Below, piece by piece: positions 34,977-43,308 of a DNA stretch of 43,336 nucleotides. The translations under genes and the position numbers were made by a program. Source of the DNA: Verrucomicrobiales bacterium (GTDB lineage Bacteria > Verrucomicrobiota > Verrucomicrobiia > Verrucomicrobiales > DEV007); the NCBI GenBank assembly GCA_029213025.1, contig JARGOZ010000036.1, positions 4,310 through 47,645 on the forward strand, read 5' to 3'. Under the pieces are notes generated by a model, which was given only the letters and a program-made list of their open reading frames with translations, did not search any database and was not told where the DNA came from. Within the stretch, counting starts at the first letter, position 1; every line of letters begins with the position of its first letter.

Positions 34977-35040
34977 AACTGTACCCTCTTTGGTCCGGGA
35001 TCGTACCCTGTACAGTCCGGGACTCAACAGGGTACAATCA
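34977..35040. repeat. 22-bp-period intergenic repeat array D (three units, mixed orientation)
   Basis: Units start at 34977, 34999 and 35021, on the exact 22-base period. The first two are in minus orientation (one is a GACCAAA variant) and the third is in plus orientation (GACTCAACAGGGTACAATC). The two central units therefore form an inverted pair, GTACCCTG at 35003-35010 against CAGGGTAC at 35027-35034, with an inner AGTC/GACT stem, so a cruciform or RNA hairpin is possible. The array lies between two divergent genes. Confidence 0.92.
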
Positions 35041-35106
35041 GCCAGACGCGGGCTTGCGATTTCCCGGCTGCATTCGAAGGTGCCTTCGGCATCAACGGCT
35101 ATCAAT

Positions 35107-36417
35107 ATGAAAACTCTCTTTCGTCATCTCCGGGAAAGACTTCGCTCCAGTCTCTGGGTCGTTCCCGGGCTTTGGATGATCTCGGCTATTATCGGCGGCC
35201 GGCTCATGGTGTTTCTTGATCTTACTTTCCACGAAGTTTTCGAGGAATGGTTCCCCCACCTCAGCCAAAGTAAAGCGGACGGGTTTCGTTCCCTGCTCAC
35301 GACGATTTCCTCATCGGTTCTGACCCTCGCCGGCCTGGTATTTTCGGCAACTTTGGTGGCTCTAAGCCTCGCTTCGAGTCAGTTCGGTCCCCGACTCCTG
35401 CGAAATTTTATTCGATCGAGAATGAATCAGGCAACCTTCGGTATCCTGATAGGGAATTTTGTCTACTGCATAGTCGTACTTCGATTCATGAGTCCGGAGT
35501 TCACACCACAACTTTCTCTTCTGGTGGCATTCATTTTTGTTTTGGGTTCGCTGATCTGCTTTGTTCTTTTTGCCCACACCATTATTACTTCGCTACAGGC
35601 TGATCAGGTAGTGGCCGATGTGTATCAGGATTTGGAACAAGCGGTTGAGACATTTTTTCCCGATGCACTACCTTCCAACACAGAGGAAAAAAAGGCCATC
35701 GAAAAAAGGGAGAAATGGGAAGACCCGGACGAAAATGTTTATCTACCTTCAGAAAAAGGCGGTTATTTACAGGCGGTGAAATACGAAAGTCTGGTAGAGA
35801 TTGCGGCCGATCTCGATATCCGCATGCGTGTATTAAGACTCCCGGGAGAATTTGTACACCAGCAAACGGACCTCATTTCTCTGGCCGATAAGTTCGAGTT
35901 AAATGAAGAAGAGAAGAAAAAGATTTTGAACTGTTTTATTATTGGCCCGATTCGAACGGCCGAGCAGGACTTTGAGTTTTTTGTCCGCCAACTAGTTGAA
36001 GTCGCTCTGCGCGCGCTGTCGCCGGGCATCAACGATCCATTTACCGCCATTACCTGTATCGACTTTCTCAGTGAAGCCCTGGCCCGGATTGCGAGACGCC
36101 GCCTGCCCCGCCAGGTATACTTCGACGTAGACGGCAAAGCCCGGGTAGCGATCCGCCCGGTAAGTTTTCAAAGCCTGCTCGATACCGCTTTTCTACAGAT
36201 TCGGCAGACCGGAGGTACCCGTCCGGATATTGCCATTTCGCTACTTAACGGCCTGCGCTCGATTGCCCGCGCCACCTCCACGGAAGAGCATCAAAAAGCG
36301 GTTTTACAACATACCGATTGGACCGTGCAGACAGCGAAAGAACATTTGGATACCGAACATGACCTACAGTGTGTCGAGGACAGGCGTGATCAGATTCGGA
36401 AAATCTGTCAGGCCTGA
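35107..36417 (+). CDS. DUF2254 family membrane protein
   Basis: This 436-residue protein starts at the ATG at 35107 (MKTLFRHLRERLRSSLW); codons upstream cross the repeat array and are not coding. Four membrane helices are expected in the first half: SLWVVPGLWMISAIIGGRLMVF, LTTISSSVLTLAGLVFSATLVALSLAS, ATFGILIGNFVYCIVVLRF and LLVAFIFVLGSLICFVLFAHTI. SSQFGPRLLRNFIRSR is the most typical DUF2254 motif. The cytosolic half has a RALSPGINDPFTAITCIDFL segment, also conserved. The function is unknown. The gene is divergent from the fusion gene, and its TGA at 36415-36417 directly abuts the stop of gdhA with no spacer. Confidence 0.9.
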   Translation: MKTLFRHLRERLRSSLWVVPGLWMISAIIGGRLMVFLDLTFHEVFEEWFPHLSQSKADGFRSLLTTISSSVLTLAGLVFSATLVALSLASSQFGPRLLRNFIRSRMNQATFGILIGNFVYCIVVLRFMSPEFTPQLSLLVAFIFVLGSLICFVLFAHTIITSLQADQVVADVYQDLEQAVETFFPDALPSNTEEKKAIEKREKWEDPDENVYLPSEKGGYLQAVKYESLVEIAADLDIRMRVLRLPGEFVHQQTDLISLADKFELNEEEKKKILNCFIIGPIRTAEQDFEFFVRQLVEVALRALSPGINDPFTAITCIDFLSEALARIARRRLPRQVYFDVDGKARVAIRPVSFQSLLDTAFLQIRQTGGTRPDIAISLLNGLRSIARATSTEEHQKAVLQHTDWTVQTAKEHLDTEHDLQCVEDRRDQIRKICQA

Positions 36418-37761
36418 CTATACGACACCGTAGGCATGCATGGCTGTAGCCACCTTTTGGAAGGCGGCGATATTCGCTCCGTCTGCATAGTCGACAATTT
36501 TTTGACCTTCACGGGAACCAGCCTCGACACAGCGGTTGTGAATATCTTTCATCAGGGATTGCAAGCGTTCGTCTACTTCTTCCCTCGACCAACTCACCCG
36601 GATCGCATTCTGACTTTGCTCAAATCCGCTGACTGCTACACCTCCCGCATTGGCCGCTTTGCCGGGCCCGAAAAGAATACCGTTATGTCGAAAGCGCTCT
36701 ACCGCTTTAGCAGTGCACGGCATGTTGGCACCCTCGCAAACCGCCACGACACCATTGTTGATGAGTGTTTCCGCTGCGCTTTCGTCCAGTTCGTTCTGGG
36801 TGGCACAAGGCATCGCAATTTCACAACTTACCCCCCATGGTTTTCCTTCGTGAAAGGTGACTCCCGTTTCGTTCTCCGCGAATTCTGATATCCGACCATC
36901 GTCCTCCTCTTTCAGCTTGACCAGATTGTGCCACTGCTCTTCCGTCAGGCCTTCCGGAATATGCACATAACCGTCGGAATCGCTCATCGTGATAACTTTG
37001 GCGCCTTTTTCCATAGCCTTGTGCGCCGCATAGAGAGCTACATTACCCGCACCGCTGATGGCGACCCTCTGCCCGCCGAGTGCTTCGCCGTGCTGGTTCA
37101 GCATATGCTCACAGAAATACATACATCCCCAACCGGTGGCTTCTTTCCGGACGGCACTGCCGCCACAGGAAGCTCCTTTCCCCGTTAGAACACCCACCCA
37201 ACGGTTCTCCATCCTGATGTAGTGGCCAAACAAATAGCTGATTTCGCGGGTTCCCACGCCTATATCACCGGCCGGCACGTCGGTGTCTTCACCTATATAA
37301 CGATGCAATTCAGTCATCAAACTTTGACAGAAGCGCATCACTTCCCGGTCTGATTTACCTTTCGGATTAAAATTTGATCCTCCCTTGGCTCCTCCCATAG
37401 GGAGACCGGTGAGAGCATTTTTAAAAATCTGCTCAAAGCCGAGAAATTTGAGAACACTCTCATTCACATCCGGGTGGAAACGCAGCCCGCCTTTGTAGGG
37501 ACCCAGGCATTTATTAAACTGCACCCGCCACGCGCGGTTGGCGCGGAAATTCCCTTCGTCATCCTCCCACGACACCCGGAAACTTATGATCCGGTCCGGT
37601 TCAGTGAGCCGTTCCAAAATTTGCTCTTTGCAATAGCCTTTATTGGCTTCGTAAATCGGAAACACGGAAGAAGCGAACTCTTCGACAGCCTGGTGAAATT
37701 CCGTTTGGTGGGGATTGCGCTTTTTTAAACCGCTGATGAAATCTTCGTATCGGGTGCTCAT
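36418..37761 (-). CDS. gdhA: NADP-specific glutamate dehydrogenase
   Basis: The product is 447 residues, the standard length of the hexameric bacterial enzyme that aminates 2-oxoglutarate with ammonium and NADPH. Signature segments are intact: YKGGLRFHPDVN with Lys90, GLPMGGAKGGSNFNPKGKSD with catalytic Lys126, DVPAGDIGVGTREI, the Rossmann motif VAISGAGNVALYAA, SDSDG (a serine after the acidic residue favours NADP) and CEGANMP. The protein should be cytoplasmic and assimilate nitrogen. No clear Shine-Dalgarno sequence precedes the ATG. The upstream Dps gene is insulated by a strong terminator, so gdhA should have its own promoter in the short gap at 37762-37803. Confidence 0.97.
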   Translation of the reverse strand: MSTRYEDFISGLKKRNPHQTEFHQAVEEFASSVFPIYEANKGYCKEQILERLTEPDRIISFRVSWEDDEGNFRANRAWRVQFNKCLGPYKGGLRFHPDVNESVLKFLGFEQIFKNALTGLPMGGAKGGSNFNPKGKSDREVMRFCQSLMTELHRYIGEDTDVPAGDIGVGTREISYLFGHYIRMENRWVGVLTGKGASCGGSAVRKEATGWGCMYFCEHMLNQHGEALGGQRVAISGAGNVALYAAHKAMEKGAKVITMSDSDGYVHIPEGLTEEQWHNLVKLKEEDDGRISEFAENETGVTFHEGKPWGVSCEIAMPCATQNELDESAAETLINNGVVAVCEGANMPCTAKAVERFRHNGILFGPGKAANAGGVAVSGFEQSQNAIRVSWSREEVDERLQSLMKDIHNRCVEAGSREGQKIVDYADGANIAAFQKVATAMHAYGVV

Positions 37762-37803
37762 GTGTCTTTTAGCAATATTACACTATGATTCCTGCAAAAA
37801 AAG

Positions 37804-37826
37804 AAGCCCCGGATGGTCCGGGGCTT
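37804..37826 (-). terminator. Strong intrinsic terminator after dps
   Basis: A 10-bp stem AAGCCCCGGA (37804-37813) pairs with TCCGGGGCTT (37817-37826) across a TGG loop. On the minus strand it is followed by CTTTTTTTGC, so it should stop transcripts coming from dps before gdhA. On the plus strand it also has a T-run, so it may work both ways. Confidence 0.92.
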
Positions 37827-37855
37827 TTTCCTTGAGTGAACATGTGTGAGAAAGT

Positions 37856-38359
37856 TTAAGAGATTTCGCTGAAGCTCCGTAACATCCACGCGTCCTGTTC
37901 GTGTTTTTGAAGCAATTCGACGAGGAAATCGGCTGTCGCCACGTCGTTGAAATCGTCTTCCACCATGCCGGACTTCTCCCGGAGGAATCGAATCACGGTT
38001 TCGTTGTCGGTTACCAGCGATGAAATCGCATCGTCTCCGTCAATAATATTTCCAGCAGCTTCTTTCAATGTGGCGGCGGAAAGAAATTCACTCATCGACC
38101 CGGGAGCTACACCACCCAACATCCGGATTCTCTCCGCTGTTTCATCAATGGCTTTTTCCAGAGCCGTATACTGCTGTTCAAAAAATTCATGGAGAGAGTG
38201 GAAGCGGGCGCCTTTCAAATTCCAGTGGAAATTCCTCAATTTAACATAGAGGACATGCTGATCTGCGAGGACCGAGACGAGCACCTCTATTACATTTTTC
38301 TGATCTTCTTTCGTCAGGCCGTTCGAGATGTTTTCTGCAATTTTAATATCTGTAGTCAT
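37856..38359 (-). CDS. dps: Dps-family ferritin-like DNA-protecting protein
   Basis: From the ATG at 38359 the product is 167 residues, normal for Dps. The ferroxidase residues line up with the family spacing: His45 (NFHWNLKG), His57, Asp72 and Glu76 (IDETAERIRMLGG), that is +12, +27 and +31. The N-terminal tail is short (MTTDIKIAENISNGLT) and not lysine-rich, so DNA binding may be weak. Dps dodecamers oxidise and store iron, and protect DNA in oxidative stress or starvation. An ATG further upstream (38404) would add 15 unrelated residues and is not preferred. A strong terminator follows the gene. Confidence 0.95.
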   Translation of the reverse strand: MTTDIKIAENISNGLTKEDQKNVIEVLVSVLADQHVLYVKLRNFHWNLKGARFHSLHEFFEQQYTALEKAIDETAERIRMLGGVAPGSMSEFLSAATLKEAAGNIIDGDDAISSLVTDNETVIRFLREKSGMVEDDFNDVATADFLVELLQKHEQDAWMLRSFSEIS

Positions 38360-38674
38360 TTGTCTGTCGTTTTGGATCCGCCTTGCGTTTAAAGCGGTTA
38401 CCACTCTTTGATTGCAAAGCTCGTTCCAATCGCAAAAAGACTCTGTAACCTACTACTATTCAGCCTAAAACAGAAAAGCCGACTGATCAGATTTTTTGAA
38501 AATATATGCAAAATGCAATGCCAGATTGACTATACCTTGCGAATAGCAGGCGGCAGGAAATAAACGGGCGACACGAATCCTGGCGCAGTCTTGCAGAACC
38601 CCTAACCATTCAGCTAATTAAAAAGAGATTGAGCCTTCCATTTTGAACAGGCTTGAAGTAACGTCCGCACCGCT
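38360..38674. other. 315-base divergent intergenic region (dps and CHASE3 kinase)
   Basis: This gap lies between the dps start (minus) and the hybrid kinase start (plus), so it should hold both promoters. A spaced repeat ATTGCAAA/ATCGCAAA lies at about 38412-38440, upstream of dps, and TATATGCAAAATGCAATGCC lies at about 38504-38523. On the minus strand the latter reads TGGCATTGCATTTTGC, close to a sigma54 element, but GG and GC are 11 rather than 10 bases apart. No clear -35/-10 pair was identified. Confidence 0.45.
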
Positions 38675-40810
38675 TTGAAAAAAATTTTCCAGTCAAACGT
38701 GGTGATTATCACGTCGTTTATCACCATCATTATTCTGCTGGGAGCAGGTGTATGGTATGCGGCCAGGTCGGAAAAATTTGTAGCAGAATCCATTTCCAAC
38801 ATGGCGGCCGACCGGGAGCGGGTGGTGGAATTACGCAGACTGCTCTCTGCGGTCATGGATATGGAAACGGGGCAGCGTGGATATATTATCACCGGCGAAC
38901 CGGATTACCTTGAGCCTTATGAGCAGGGCGGTCGCAACCTGGAGGAGATCATCGCCGAATTGGAGCCGTGGTTGAATGCTTCTCCGCAATTGACGGATAA
39001 ATGGCAGGAAACGCACCGGTTAATCGAAAAGAAAACCGCAAACCTGGCAGAAGGAATTCGCATTCGCCGGGAATCGGGTTTCAACGCGGCGCAGGCGGCG
39101 GTAACCGACGAGGTCGGAAAAGTTCTGATGGATGGCATTCGGAAACATATCCGGGATATTCTCAATACTGTCATTGAACTGGCTGATCAATCCAGCGAGC
39201 AGGCGAAACTGAGCCTGAAGCGAAACACCCTGGCGAGCACCATGCTCAGCGCGGCCACGATAGCGATGACATTTGCGGGCATTTACACTCTGATCAGTGC
39301 GATCCGGGCCAAAAACGAATCCCGGGAGATGGAACTGGATAAACTAAGAGCCGAGCGAGCTGACCGGGAAAAAAGTAAATTCCTCGCCAATATGAGCCAC
39401 GAAATCCGCACTCCCCTGAATGCGATGCTCGGGTTCGGCGAACTGCTGGAAGAGCTGGTGGAATCCGACCGGGCCAGAAAATATGTCGATGCGATTCGAA
39501 CCAGCGGCGAAGGTCTTCTTAATCTGATCAATGATATTCTCGATCTTTCCAAAATCGAAGCCGGGGCCCTCGAACTGGCCAAAGAACCGGTGGTAATTCG
39601 TGAATTTGTTGACTCCATCAAACTGGTGTTTTCCCAGAGAGCACTCGAAAGCGGTCTCGATTTTGATGTTTCCGTCTCGATGGACTGCCCGGACTACCTC
39701 GAAATCGATCCTTTCCGGGTTCGGCAGGTATTAAATAACCTGGTAGGAAACGCCTTCAAGTTTACCGAGAAAGGATCAATCGATGTTCTGTTCGCCGTAG
39801 ACCCAATTGCAAACAGGGAAGACGCCGTGGACCTCTCGATTTCCGTCCAGGATACCGGACGGGGAATCCCGCGCAAGCAGATCAAAAAGATTTTCAAACC
39901 TTTCGAACAGGTTGAAGCCGAAGACGAAGCCCGCGGCGGCACCGGTCTCGGGTTGAGTATCAGTCGGCGTCTTGCCAAACTGATGGGTGGCACTCTGACT
40001 GTGCAGAGCGAATGGAAAAAAGGTTCCACCTTTACCCTCCGACTCCCGGCAACCAAAGTGGCGGCCAAAGCGGACGCAACAGAAGTCGGGGAAAGCGCCG
40101 CTGAAAGCTTAAATATCTTCAGCCCGGTGAAGATTCTGATTGTGGATGATAACGAGTTCAACCGGGAGTTGCTGGCCGGCTATTTTCACGGCACCAAACA
40201 TACGGTAACCTTTGCCACAAATGGGAGGGAGGGTGTCGAACAAACCGTGAGGCAAAAACCCGACGTTATATTGATGGATATCCGTATGCCGGTGATGGGT
40301 GGGCACGAAGCTTTCCAGGAAATCAAATCAATGGATGAATTCAGCGACCTGCCCATTGTTGCGGTTACAGCATCCAGCCTTTTGCAGCAGGAGCTTAATT
40401 TGCGGAGAGATTTCGACGGGTACCTCCGCAAACCGTTTTCCCGTGATCAGTTGGTCACTGCTCTGGCCCCGGTTTTGCCGAAAATCGGATCTATCCAGGA
40501 TCAGGAGCAGCAACCCGAAAAGAACGTTTTCTCAACAAAGGGCGATCCAAAAAAAATGCGGGCCCTCATTGCCAGGATCAAGACCTGGCAGGAAAAACGC
40601 GTACCGGATCTCGCGTCAGCGATGGTATTGGGAGACATCACGCGCTTCGCCGAGGATTTGCTGGAGGCTGGAGAAGAATCCGGGTGCCAGTTAGTCATCG
40701 ATTACGCCAAAGATATGAAGAATCATTCAGAATCTTTTGAATTAAGCGCTGTCGAAACGATTTTGGATCAGTTTCCGTCATTGATAAATCAATTGGAAAG
40801 TATGGTATAG
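38675..40810 (+). CDS. CHASE3 hybrid histidine kinase
   Basis: This 711-residue membrane kinase starts with TTG at 38675: an in-frame stop (38654-38656) lies shortly upstream with no other start between, and the first helix (VVIITSFITIIILLGAGVWYAA) follows at once. A CHASE3-type extracellular domain (ERVVELRRLLSAVMDMETGQRGYIITGEPDYLEPY) follows, then a second helix (about 190-212), HisKA with His242 (MSHEIRTPL), HATPase_c (NLVGNAFKFTE; DTGRGIP; GGTGLGLSISRR), a receiver with Asp535 (LMDIRMPVMGG) and a helical tail of about 90 residues that may be an HPt-like remnant without an obvious histidine motif. The REC-kinase gene starts 24 bases later, so the two should be co-expressed and possibly form a relay. 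Confidence 0.92.
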   Translation: MKKIFQSNVVIITSFITIIILLGAGVWYAARSEKFVAESISNMAADRERVVELRRLLSAVMDMETGQRGYIITGEPDYLEPYEQGGRNLEEIIAELEPWLNASPQLTDKWQETHRLIEKKTANLAEGIRIRRESGFNAAQAAVTDEVGKVLMDGIRKHIRDILNTVIELADQSSEQAKLSLKRNTLASTMLSAATIAMTFAGIYTLISAIRAKNESREMELDKLRAERADREKSKFLANMSHEIRTPLNAMLGFGELLEELVESDRARKYVDAIRTSGEGLLNLINDILDLSKIEAGALELAKEPVVIREFVDSIKLVFSQRALESGLDFDVSVSMDCPDYLEIDPFRVRQVLNNLVGNAFKFTEKGSIDVLFAVDPIANREDAVDLSISVQDTGRGIPRKQIKKIFKPFEQVEAEDEARGGTGLGLSISRRLAKLMGGTLTVQSEWKKGSTFTLRLPATKVAAKADATEVGESAAESLNIFSPVKILIVDDNEFNRELLAGYFHGTKHTVTFATNGREGVEQTVRQKPDVILMDIRMPVMGGHEAFQEIKSMDEFSDLPIVAVTASSLLQQELNLRRDFDGYLRKPFSRDQLVTALAPVLPKIGSIQDQEQQPEKNVFSTKGDPKKMRALIARIKTWQEKRVPDLASAMVLGDITRFAEDLLEAGEESGCQLVIDYAKDMKNHSESFELSAVETILDQFPSLINQLESMV

Positions 40811-40834
40811 TCCCTAAAGAAAAATCACTGCAAC

Positions 40835-41941
40835 ATGCCGAAAATTGACCCTTCCTCGGGCACGATACTTATCGTCGACGACCTTGAGAAAAATATTCAG
40901 GTAGCGGGCGCCACGCTTACTGCCTTCAACTACGAAATCATGGTCGCTTCCAACGGGGAAAAGGCCATCGAGAGAGTTTCCGCTCGAAAACCGGATTTGA
41001 TCCTTCTCGATATTCTGATGCCGGGTCTCGACGGATTCGAAGTCTGCGCGGCATTGAAAAATAACAGGGAAACCAGAGATATACCGATCATTTTCCTCTC
41101 TGCCAACGACGACAAAAACATCGTTGTGCGGGCGCTGGAGTCAGGCGGGGTCGACTTCATTACCAAACCCTTTAATAAAGCCGAACTGATCGCCCGGGTT
41201 CGCACCCACATGGAGTTGAAACAGGCACGGGACGCTCTCGATATGATGGTGGATAAACGGGAAGAGTTTATCGCGATGATGGCTCACGATCTCAAAAACC
41301 CCCTTTCCGGCATTCAGTTCAGTTCCCGGCTGCTCGGGGAAATGAAGGATACCCTCCCCGAATCCGCTGTAAAACTGGCCTCATCCATCACCGAAGCCAC
41401 TGATCGCACCATCGAATTGATGCAGGATTTCCTCAATGAAATCAGAGAATCAAAAACCACTTTTGAAGTCCGGGTTAAAAATATAGACCTGATTCCTGTG
41501 CTCAGGAAAGTTGCCCAAAAATTTCAGGCAACAGCCGGTCAGAAGTCGATCAAAATCAATCTGGATCTCCCGGAAACAGCCGTGATGCCGGTCAGTGGGG
41601 ATACCTTCGCTATTGGTCGGGTCTTTGACAATTTGTTGTCCAACGCTATCAAATTTACCCATCCCGACAGCGAAGTGGAAATCGTGACCGATATCGAAAG
41701 CCGGGTCGTTCGCTTTTGCGATCGCGGACCGGGTTTGACGGAGGATGACCGCAAAAAGTTATTTGAACAATACACCCGCCTCAGCGCTTCGCCGACGGGA
41801 GGGGAAACTTCCACGGGTCTCGGTTTGAGTATTTCAAAACGACTTTGCGAATTGATGAACGCAACCATCGAAGCCGAGGAAAACCGCCCCGAGGGAGGTG
41901 CCTGCTTTGCGGTGACGTTGGCCCCGCCGAAACCCGAGTAG
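40835..41941 (+). CDS. Receiver-histidine kinase protein (REC-HisKA-HATPase)
   Basis: This 368-residue soluble protein has a receiver domain (DD at 15-16, phospho-acceptor Asp59 in LLDILMPG, Lys near 107), followed without a sensor domain by HisKA (His151 in MMAHDLKNPLSG) and HATPase_c (NLLSNAIKFTHPDS; FCDRGPGLT; STGLGLSISKRL). A kinase with an N-terminal receiver usually takes phosphate from an upstream kinase; the CHASE3 hybrid kinase encoded just before it is the obvious candidate. The output is not encoded nearby. Confidence 0.93.
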   Translation: MPKIDPSSGTILIVDDLEKNIQVAGATLTAFNYEIMVASNGEKAIERVSARKPDLILLDILMPGLDGFEVCAALKNNRETRDIPIIFLSANDDKNIVVRALESGGVDFITKPFNKAELIARVRTHMELKQARDALDMMVDKREEFIAMMAHDLKNPLSGIQFSSRLLGEMKDTLPESAVKLASSITEATDRTIELMQDFLNEIRESKTTFEVRVKNIDLIPVLRKVAQKFQATAGQKSIKINLDLPETAVMPVSGDTFAIGRVFDNLLSNAIKFTHPDSEVEIVTDIESRVVRFCDRGPGLTEDDRKKLFEQYTRLSASPTGGETSTGLGLSISKRLCELMNATIEAEENRPEGGACFAVTLAPPKPE

Positions 41942-42079
41942 GCCCGCTCAGTGCATTCTGCATGTGCTGCGGTTGCGCATTGCAACTGAATCGACGGAAA
42001 ATACGCCCGACTATGCCGACCAACCCGCATCACAGCTGGATTGGCAGCGATGGCACATTTTAAGCAGATACGGTTAAGC

Positions 42080-42556
42080 ATGACAATGACGAGAAGAAAC
42101 CGCTATGCTCCCGACCCATCGACTTTGAACTTCGAGAAGACCATGAACGCATTTGCGAATCAGGTCAGCCAGATTTCCGATCGGGTATGGGAAAAAACCT
42201 TCGCCCAAAGCTCCGAACATAGTTCATCCCGTGATGACTACCTTTTCACAATTGGAATGGGAATGTTCGAGACCGAAGTTTCCCGATTGAAAAAACAGGC
42301 CATATCAGACGAAGCCGAATTTGTCGAAATTCTCGATTCTCTGACCTACATGACCGAGTGGCTCGACAAATGGATCGCCTACCTCGATGATCCGAAACAC
42401 AGCAGCCTCGTTTCCTCACTTCGCGAAGTGAAGGGAAAATGTCTCGATGCTTCAATCGATCTCATCGCAGCGTGGTTAATCGACAGCAGAGCCACCGATG
42501 ATAAACCGACAATACGTCATCATTCTGCTTCAAACTCTTTTGCAGAAAAGCTTTGA
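42080..42556 (+). CDS. Hypothetical helical protein
   Basis: About 158 residues from the ATG at 42080; other in-frame starts exist at 42050 and 42086. The protein is soluble, mostly helical, and has no motif I recognise. It contains NAFANQVSQISDRVWEKTFAQ, then ETEVSRLKKQAISDEAEFVEILDSLTYMTEWLDKWIAYLDD, and an LREVKGKCLDASIDLIAAWLID segment. It lies 138 bases after the REC-kinase and 17 bases before the DUF502 gene. No clear ribosome binding site is seen. It may be a small partner of the kinases or of the DUF502 protein; nothing in the sequence decides. Confidence 0.6.
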   Translation: MTMTRRNRYAPDPSTLNFEKTMNAFANQVSQISDRVWEKTFAQSSEHSSSRDDYLFTIGMGMFETEVSRLKKQAISDEAEFVEILDSLTYMTEWLDKWIAYLDDPKHSSLVSSLREVKGKCLDASIDLIAAWLIDSRATDDKPTIRHHSASNSFAEKL

Positions 42557-42573
42557 TCCTCTAGTCTGGTGTC

Positions 42574-43254
42574 ATGAGTCATGACACCTCCTCAGCTTCG
42601 AGGAAAAAATTTCTACTCACCGGATTCCTTGCCGTAATTCCGCTCTGGATTACATGGCTGGTGCTTTCATTTCTGTTTCAGGCCCTGTCAGCGGTCGGGA
42701 TTCCCATCGTCAAGAGCCTCGCCGATCTTGTGGAGCCGAGGTTTCCGGCGTTTAATCATTTTCTGACCAATGACATCTTTCTCGGCATTCTCGGATGCAT
42801 CGTCGTCCTCGTCATTATCTATTCCCTCGGTGTGTTCACCACCGTCGTGATCGGCAAGCAGATCTTTCTCTTCTTCGAGCACCTTCTGTCGCGTGTTCCG
42901 CTGGTCAGTCACATTTACGGAGCTGTCAAAAAACTCACTGTTGTGCTCCAGGAGAAACCCGGCGGAGATGTTGAGCGAGTTGTGCTGATCGACTTTCCTT
43001 CGCCGGAAATGAAAACTGTAGGCCTCGTAACCCGTGTGATTACCGATCATAACACCGGTCGCCTGCTGGCCGCCGTTTATGTCCCCACTACTCCCAACCC
43101 CACTTCAGGCTATCTCGAAATCGTGCCGGTGGAGAAACTGACTCCGACCGACTGGACCATGGATCAGGCCATGTCTTTTATCGTCTCCGGCGGTGCGATC
43201 GCCCCCGACAAACTCGTCTACGACAGGCCTCCCGGGGTGGATGCAACCCTGTAA
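42574..43254 (+). CDS. DUF502 family membrane protein
   Basis: This 226-residue protein matches DUF502: an N-terminal helix FLLTGFLAVIPLWITWLVLSFLFQAL with the conserved GxxxxxPLWIT, a second helix FLGILGCIVVLVIIYSLGVFTTVVIG, the FFEHLLSRVPLVSHIYGAVKKL motif and a soluble C-terminal part with VVLIDFPSPEMKTVGLVTR and VYVPTTPNPTSGYLEIVP. All are typical of the family. Its function is unknown; family members occur widely in bacteria and plants. The last codons lie in a sequence that resembles a decayed array unit. Confidence 0.93.
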   Translation: MSHDTSSASRKKFLLTGFLAVIPLWITWLVLSFLFQALSAVGIPIVKSLADLVEPRFPAFNHFLTNDIFLGILGCIVVLVIIYSLGVFTTVVIGKQIFLFFEHLLSRVPLVSHIYGAVKKLTVVLQEKPGGDVERVVLIDFPSPEMKTVGLVTRVITDHNTGRLLAAVYVPTTPNPTSGYLEIVPVEKLTPTDWTMDQAMSFIVSGGAIAPDKLVYDRPPGVDATL

Positions 43255-43261
43255 GGTCCTC

Positions 43262-43303
43262 GATTCAACAGGGTACAGTCGCGTATTCAACAGATTATAT
43301 GAG
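43262..43303 (+). repeat. 22-bp-period intergenic repeat array E (two units plus possible decayed one)
   Basis: A good unit GATTCAACAGGGTACAGTC starts at 43262 and a decayed one (TATTCAACAG, then lost match) at 43284, 22 bases later. Exactly 22 bases earlier, at 43240, GATGCAACCCTGTAAGGTC matches the inverted consensus at 13 of 19 positions while overlapping the DUF502 stop codon. Confidence 0.82.
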
Positions 43304-43308
43304 AAGGC

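Noticed and set aside
38505..38525. A sigma54 promoter for dps (TGGCATTGCATTTTGC on the minus strand)
   Set aside because: The GG and GC elements are 11 bases apart rather than the required 10, so it is unlikely to work.
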